A stretch of 6,377 bases of DNA from DATARH01 sp035507475 (GTDB lineage Bacteria > Pseudomonadota > Alphaproteobacteria > ATCC43930 > CGMCC-115725). This document shows, piece after piece, positions 3,652 to 6,377 of this stretch. How positions within the stretch are numbered: position 1 is the first letter of the stretch; every line of letters starts with the position of its first letter. The position numbers and the translations under genes were made by a program. The DNA lies in assembly GCA_035507475.1 (NCBI GenBank), contig DATJOB010000226.1, positions 1 through 6,377 of the forward strand, read 5' to 3'. The notes beneath the pieces were generated by a model that saw only the letters and a program-made list of their open reading frames with translations, was not told the origin of the DNA and made no database searches.

Positions 3652-6377
3652 ATGCCAGAGGCACACCGGCAGGCGAGAGGACCTGGGCTTTACGACCCCC
3701 GCAACGAGCACGATTCCTGCGGCGTCGGCTTCGTCGTCAACATCAAGGGCCGAAAATCGCACGACATCATCCGCCGCGGTCTCGAGATCCTCGTCAACCT
3801 CGATCACCGCGGCGCGGTCGGCGCCGATCCGCTGGTCGGCGACGGCGCCGGCTGCCTGATCCAGACCCCCGACGCGCTGTTGCGCCAATGGTGCGAGGAG
3901 CGCGGCCTCGTCCTGCCGCCGCCCGGCCGCTACGCGGTCGCGATGTGTTTTCTGCCGATGGAGGCGAAGGCGCGCGCCTTCGCGGTCGCGCATCTTGAAC
4001 GCTTCATCCGGGTCGAGGGGCAATCGCTGCTCGCCTGGCGCGAGGTGCCGGTCGACCCGGCCGGGCTCGGCAAGCTCGTCCTCGAGACGATGCCCTACAT
4101 CGCCCAGGCGATCGTCTGCGCCGCCCCCGAGATCGCCGACCAGGAGGCGTTCGAGCGCAAGATCCTGGTGATCCGCAAGCAGACGCTGAACCGCGTCGCG
4201 AGCCACGCCGAGCGGCACGGGCTGCCCGGCCTGCGCGACTTCTACATCCCGTCCTTCTCGACCCGCACCGTCGTCTACAAGGGGCTTTTGCTGGCGCCGC
4301 AGGTCGGCAGCTTCTACGAGGATTTGCGCAACCCGCTGACCGTCTCCGGGCTGGCGCTCGTCCACCAGCGCTTCTCGACCAACACCTTCCCCTCCTGGCG
4401 CCTCGCGCACCCCTACCGCTTCCTCTGCCATAACGGCGAGATCAACACGGTGCGTGGCAACGTCAACTGGATCCAGGCGCGCCGCCAGGCGATGTCGTCG
4501 GCGCTGATGGGGGGCGACCTCAACAAGCTGGTGCCGCTGGTGCTGCCCGGCCAGTCCGACACCGCCTGCATCGACAACGCGCTCGAACTGCTCGTCACCG
4601 CGGGCGGCTATTCGCTGGCGCACGCGATGATGATGCTGATCCCGGAGGCGTGGTCCGACCCGCTGATGGATGCCGACCGCCGCGCCTTCTACGAATACCA
4701 CGCGGCGCTGATGGAGCCGTGGGACGGGCCGGCGGCGATCGCCTTTACCGATGGCCGGCAGATCGGCGCGACGCTCGATCGCAACGGGTTGCGACCGGCG
4801 CGCTACATCGTCACCGACGACGACCATGTGATCCTCGCGTCGGAAGCGGGCGTGCTGCCGGTGCCCGAGGAGCGGATCGTCCGCAAATGGCGGCTGCAGC
4901 CCGGCAAGATGCTGCTGATCGACCTCGAAGAGGGGCGCATCATCTCGGACGACGAGATCAAGCGGAAGCTGGCCGCCGAGCACCCCTACGACACCTGGCT
5001 CAAGGCAACCCAGTACAAGCTCTCCGAGCTGCCCGAGCCGGAGGAGGCGTCGACCCCGCCGCTGACCAACGACCCGGCGGGCCGGCTCGCGCTGCAGCAG
5101 GCCTTCGGCTACACCCAGGAAGACGTCAATTTCTTCCTCGAGCCGATGGCGCGCGACGGCGACGACCCGCTCGGCTCGATGGGCACCGATACGCCGATCG
5201 CCGCGTTCTCGAACAAGCCGAAGGTGCTCTACAACTACTTCAAGCAGAACTTCGCCCAGGTCACCAACCCGCCGATCGACCCGATCCGCGAGGAGCTGGT
5301 GATGTCGCTCATCTCGATGATCGGGCCGCGTCCCAACCTGCTCGGCCACGAGGTCGGCACGCACCACCGGCTCGAAGTGGCGCAGCCGGTGCTGACCGAC
5401 AGCGACCTCGACAAGATCCGCAACATCGAGCGGCTGGCGCAGGGTCGCTTCAAGACCGACACGCTCGACATCACCTGGGCCGCCGCCGAGGGGCCGGACG
5501 GGCTGGAGCCGGCGCTCGACCGTCTGTCCCACGAGGCGACCGAGGCGGTGCTCGCAGGGCACAACATCCTCATCCTGTCGGACCGCGCGGTCTCGGCCGA
5601 GCGTGCGCCGATCCCGGCGCTGCTCGCGACCTCGGCGGTGCACCACCACCTGATCCGCGAGGGGTTGCGCACCCGCACCGGCATCGTCGTCGAGACCGGC
5701 GACGCGCTGCAGGTGCACGATTTCTGCGTGCTCGCCGGCTATGGCGCCGAGGCCATCAACCCCTATCTCGCCTTCGCCACGCTCGAGCAGGTCCGCAGCG
5801 AGAACGGTCTCGCCCTGAGCGCCTACGAGGTCCAGAAGAACTACCTGAAGGCGGTCGGCAAGGGGCTCCTCAAGGTGATGTCCAAGATGGGCATCTCGAC
5901 CTACCAGTCCTATTGCGGGGCCCAGATCTTCGACGCGGTCGGGCTCGAAAGCGGCTTTGTCGACAAATATTTCACCGGCACCGCGACGACCATCGAGGGG
6001 GCCGACCTCTACGCCATCGCCTCCGAGGCGCTGGTGCGCCACGCGCAGGCCTATGGCGACAACCCGATCTACAGCGAAATGCTCGACGTCGGCGGCGACT
6101 ATGCCTTCCGACTGCGCGGCGAGGCGCATGCCTGGACGCCGCAGACGATCGCCCGGCTGCAGCACGCGGCGCGCGGCAACTCGGCAGCCGACTACCAGGC
6201 CTTTGCCGACATCATCAACGACCAGTCGGAGCGGCTCCTGACGATCCGCGGCCTGATGAAGTTCAAGAGCGCGGCCGTGCCGGTGCCGCTCGACGAGGTC
6301 GAGCCGGCAAAGGACATCGTCAGGCGCTTCGCCACCGGGGCGATGAGCTTCGGCTCGATCAGCCGCGAGGCGCACAC
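3652..6377 (+). CDS. gltB: Glutamate synthase large (alpha) subunit, C-terminus cut by window edge
   Basis: The frame is open from ATG 3652 to the right edge: 908 full codons of a family usually near 1500 residues. The enzyme uses glutamine, 2-oxoglutarate and reductant from the beta subunit to make two glutamates. C23 in HDSCGVGF is the predicted N-terminal nucleophile after removal of a 22-residue propeptide. Counted from that Cys, R53 in LDHRGAVGADP falls at position 31, matching the substrate-binding Arg of the Azospirillum enzyme. The class II glutaminase domain (about 23-430) also shows CHNGEINTVRGN (259-270), LPGQSDTACIDN (298-309) and LDRNGLRPARY (375-385). The central domain (about 470-770) includes NPPIDPIRE (539-547). 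The FMN/2-oxoglutarate domain begins near the end with MSFGSISREAH (898-908). Its remainder, the Fe-S cysteines and the C-terminal beta-helix domain lie outside. The sequence looks intact and functional. gltD, the NADPH-oxidising partner, is expected nearby but not visible. Confidence 0.97.
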   Translation, partial: MPEAHRQARGPGLYDPRNEHDSCGVGFVVNIKGRKSHDIIRRGLEILVNLDHRGAVGADPLVGDGAGCLIQTPDALLRQWCEERGLVLPPPGRYAVAMCFLPMEAKARAFAVAHLERFIRVEGQSLLAWREVPVDPAGLGKLVLETMPYIAQAIVCAAPEIADQEAFERKILVIRKQTLNRVASHAERHGLPGLRDFYIPSFSTRTVVYKGLLLAPQVGSFYEDLRNPLTVSGLALVHQRFSTNTFPSWRLAHPYRFLCHNGEINTVRGNVNWIQARRQAMSSALMGGDLNKLVPLVLPGQSDTACIDNALELLVTAGGYSLAHAMMMLIPEAWSDPLMDADRRAFYEYHAALMEPWDGPAAIAFTDGRQIGATLDRNGLRPARYIVTDDDHVILASEAGVLPVPEERIVRKWRLQPGKMLLIDLEEGRIISDDEIKRKLAAEHPYDTWLKATQYKLSELPEPEEASTPPLTNDPAGRLALQQAFGYTQEDVNFFLEPMARDGDDPLGSMGTDTPIAAFSNKPKVLYNYFKQNFAQVTNPPIDPIREELVMSLISMIGPRPNLLGHEVGTHHRLEVAQPVLTDSDLDKIRNIERLAQGRFKTDTLDITWAAAEGPDGLEPALDRLSHEATEAVLAGHNILILSDRAVSAERAPIPALLATSAVHHHLIREGLRTRTGIVVETGDALQVHDFCVLAGYGAEAINPYLAFATLEQVRSENGLALSAYEVQKNYLKAVGKGLLKVMSKMGISTYQSYCGAQIFDAVGLESGFVDKYFTGTATTIEGADLYAIASEALVRHAQAYGDNPIYSEMLDVGGDYAFRLRGEAHAWTPQTIARLQHAARGNSAADYQAFADIINDQSERLLTIRGLMKFKSAAVPVPLDEVEPAKDIVRRFATGAMSFGSISREAH

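Noticed and set aside
3542..3859. A plus-strand open frame starting with TTG just upstream of gltB
   Set aside because: It overlaps the start of gltB in another frame, and its second half is Ser/Thr/Ala low-complexity sequence produced by reading gltB codons out of frame. It has no clear Shine-Dalgarno site. A leader peptide cannot be excluded but is unsupported.
2167..6375. A 1402-codon open frame on the minus strand running from inside the gltB region into the dioxygenase gene
   Set aside because: Only the last 288 codons have family sequence. The rest is antisense to gltB and the cupin, is rich in Arg, Asp, Val and Leu with no recognisable domain, and is explained by GC-rich codon use leaving few stops on the opposite strand.

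Overview
The window is very GC-rich, with third codon positions dominated by G/C. The gene content, above all a glutamate synthase large subunit of alphaproteobacterial type, points to a high-GC alphaproteobacterium, perhaps Rhodospirillales or Acetobacterales. That placement is inference from gene content and base composition, not from a marker gene. Five protein genes fill almost all of the window, and the two at the edges are cut off. I see no rRNA, tRNA, CRISPR array, insertion sequence or prophage gene.

Layout, left to right. (1) 1-1140, minus strand: the first 380 residues of a glycoside hydrolase resembling family GH113, followed by a Thr-Pro linker that runs off the left edge. (2) 1141-1371: a divergent intergenic region. 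(3) 1372-2157, plus: a complete hydroxypyruvate isomerase-family TIM barrel (hyi) with all four expected metal/catalytic residues. (4) 2167-3033, minus: a complete TauD/TfdA-family Fe(II)/2-oxoglutarate dioxygenase, convergent with hyi. Only 9 bp separate the two genes, and both stop codons lie in one small palindrome. (5) 3034-3168: a divergent promoter region. (6) 3169-3462, plus: a small single-domain cupin. (7) 3463-3651: an intergenic region with a strong GC hairpin and the gltB leader. (8) 3652 to the right edge, plus: the first 908 codons of gltB, covering the propeptide, glutaminase domain, central domain and the start of the FMN domain.

The genes do not form one operon. Strand alternates -, +, -, +, +, so most are probably separate transcription units. 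gltB is core nitrogen assimilation: glutamine plus 2-oxoglutarate gives two glutamate. The Hyi homologue belongs to glyoxylate/hydroxypyruvate or related sugar-acid metabolism, but no gcl or glxR partner is visible. The dioxygenase and cupin share a short divergent promoter region and may be co-regulated; their substrates cannot be read from sequence. The glycoside hydrolase has no N-terminal signal peptide and continues past a low-complexity linker, which fits export by a C-terminal (type I) signal, although that part lies outside the window.

I found no convincing previously undescribed system. The points most worth a second look are the secretion and domain layout of the glycoside hydrolase, the palindrome joining the two stop codons, and the divergent dioxygenase/cupin pair.
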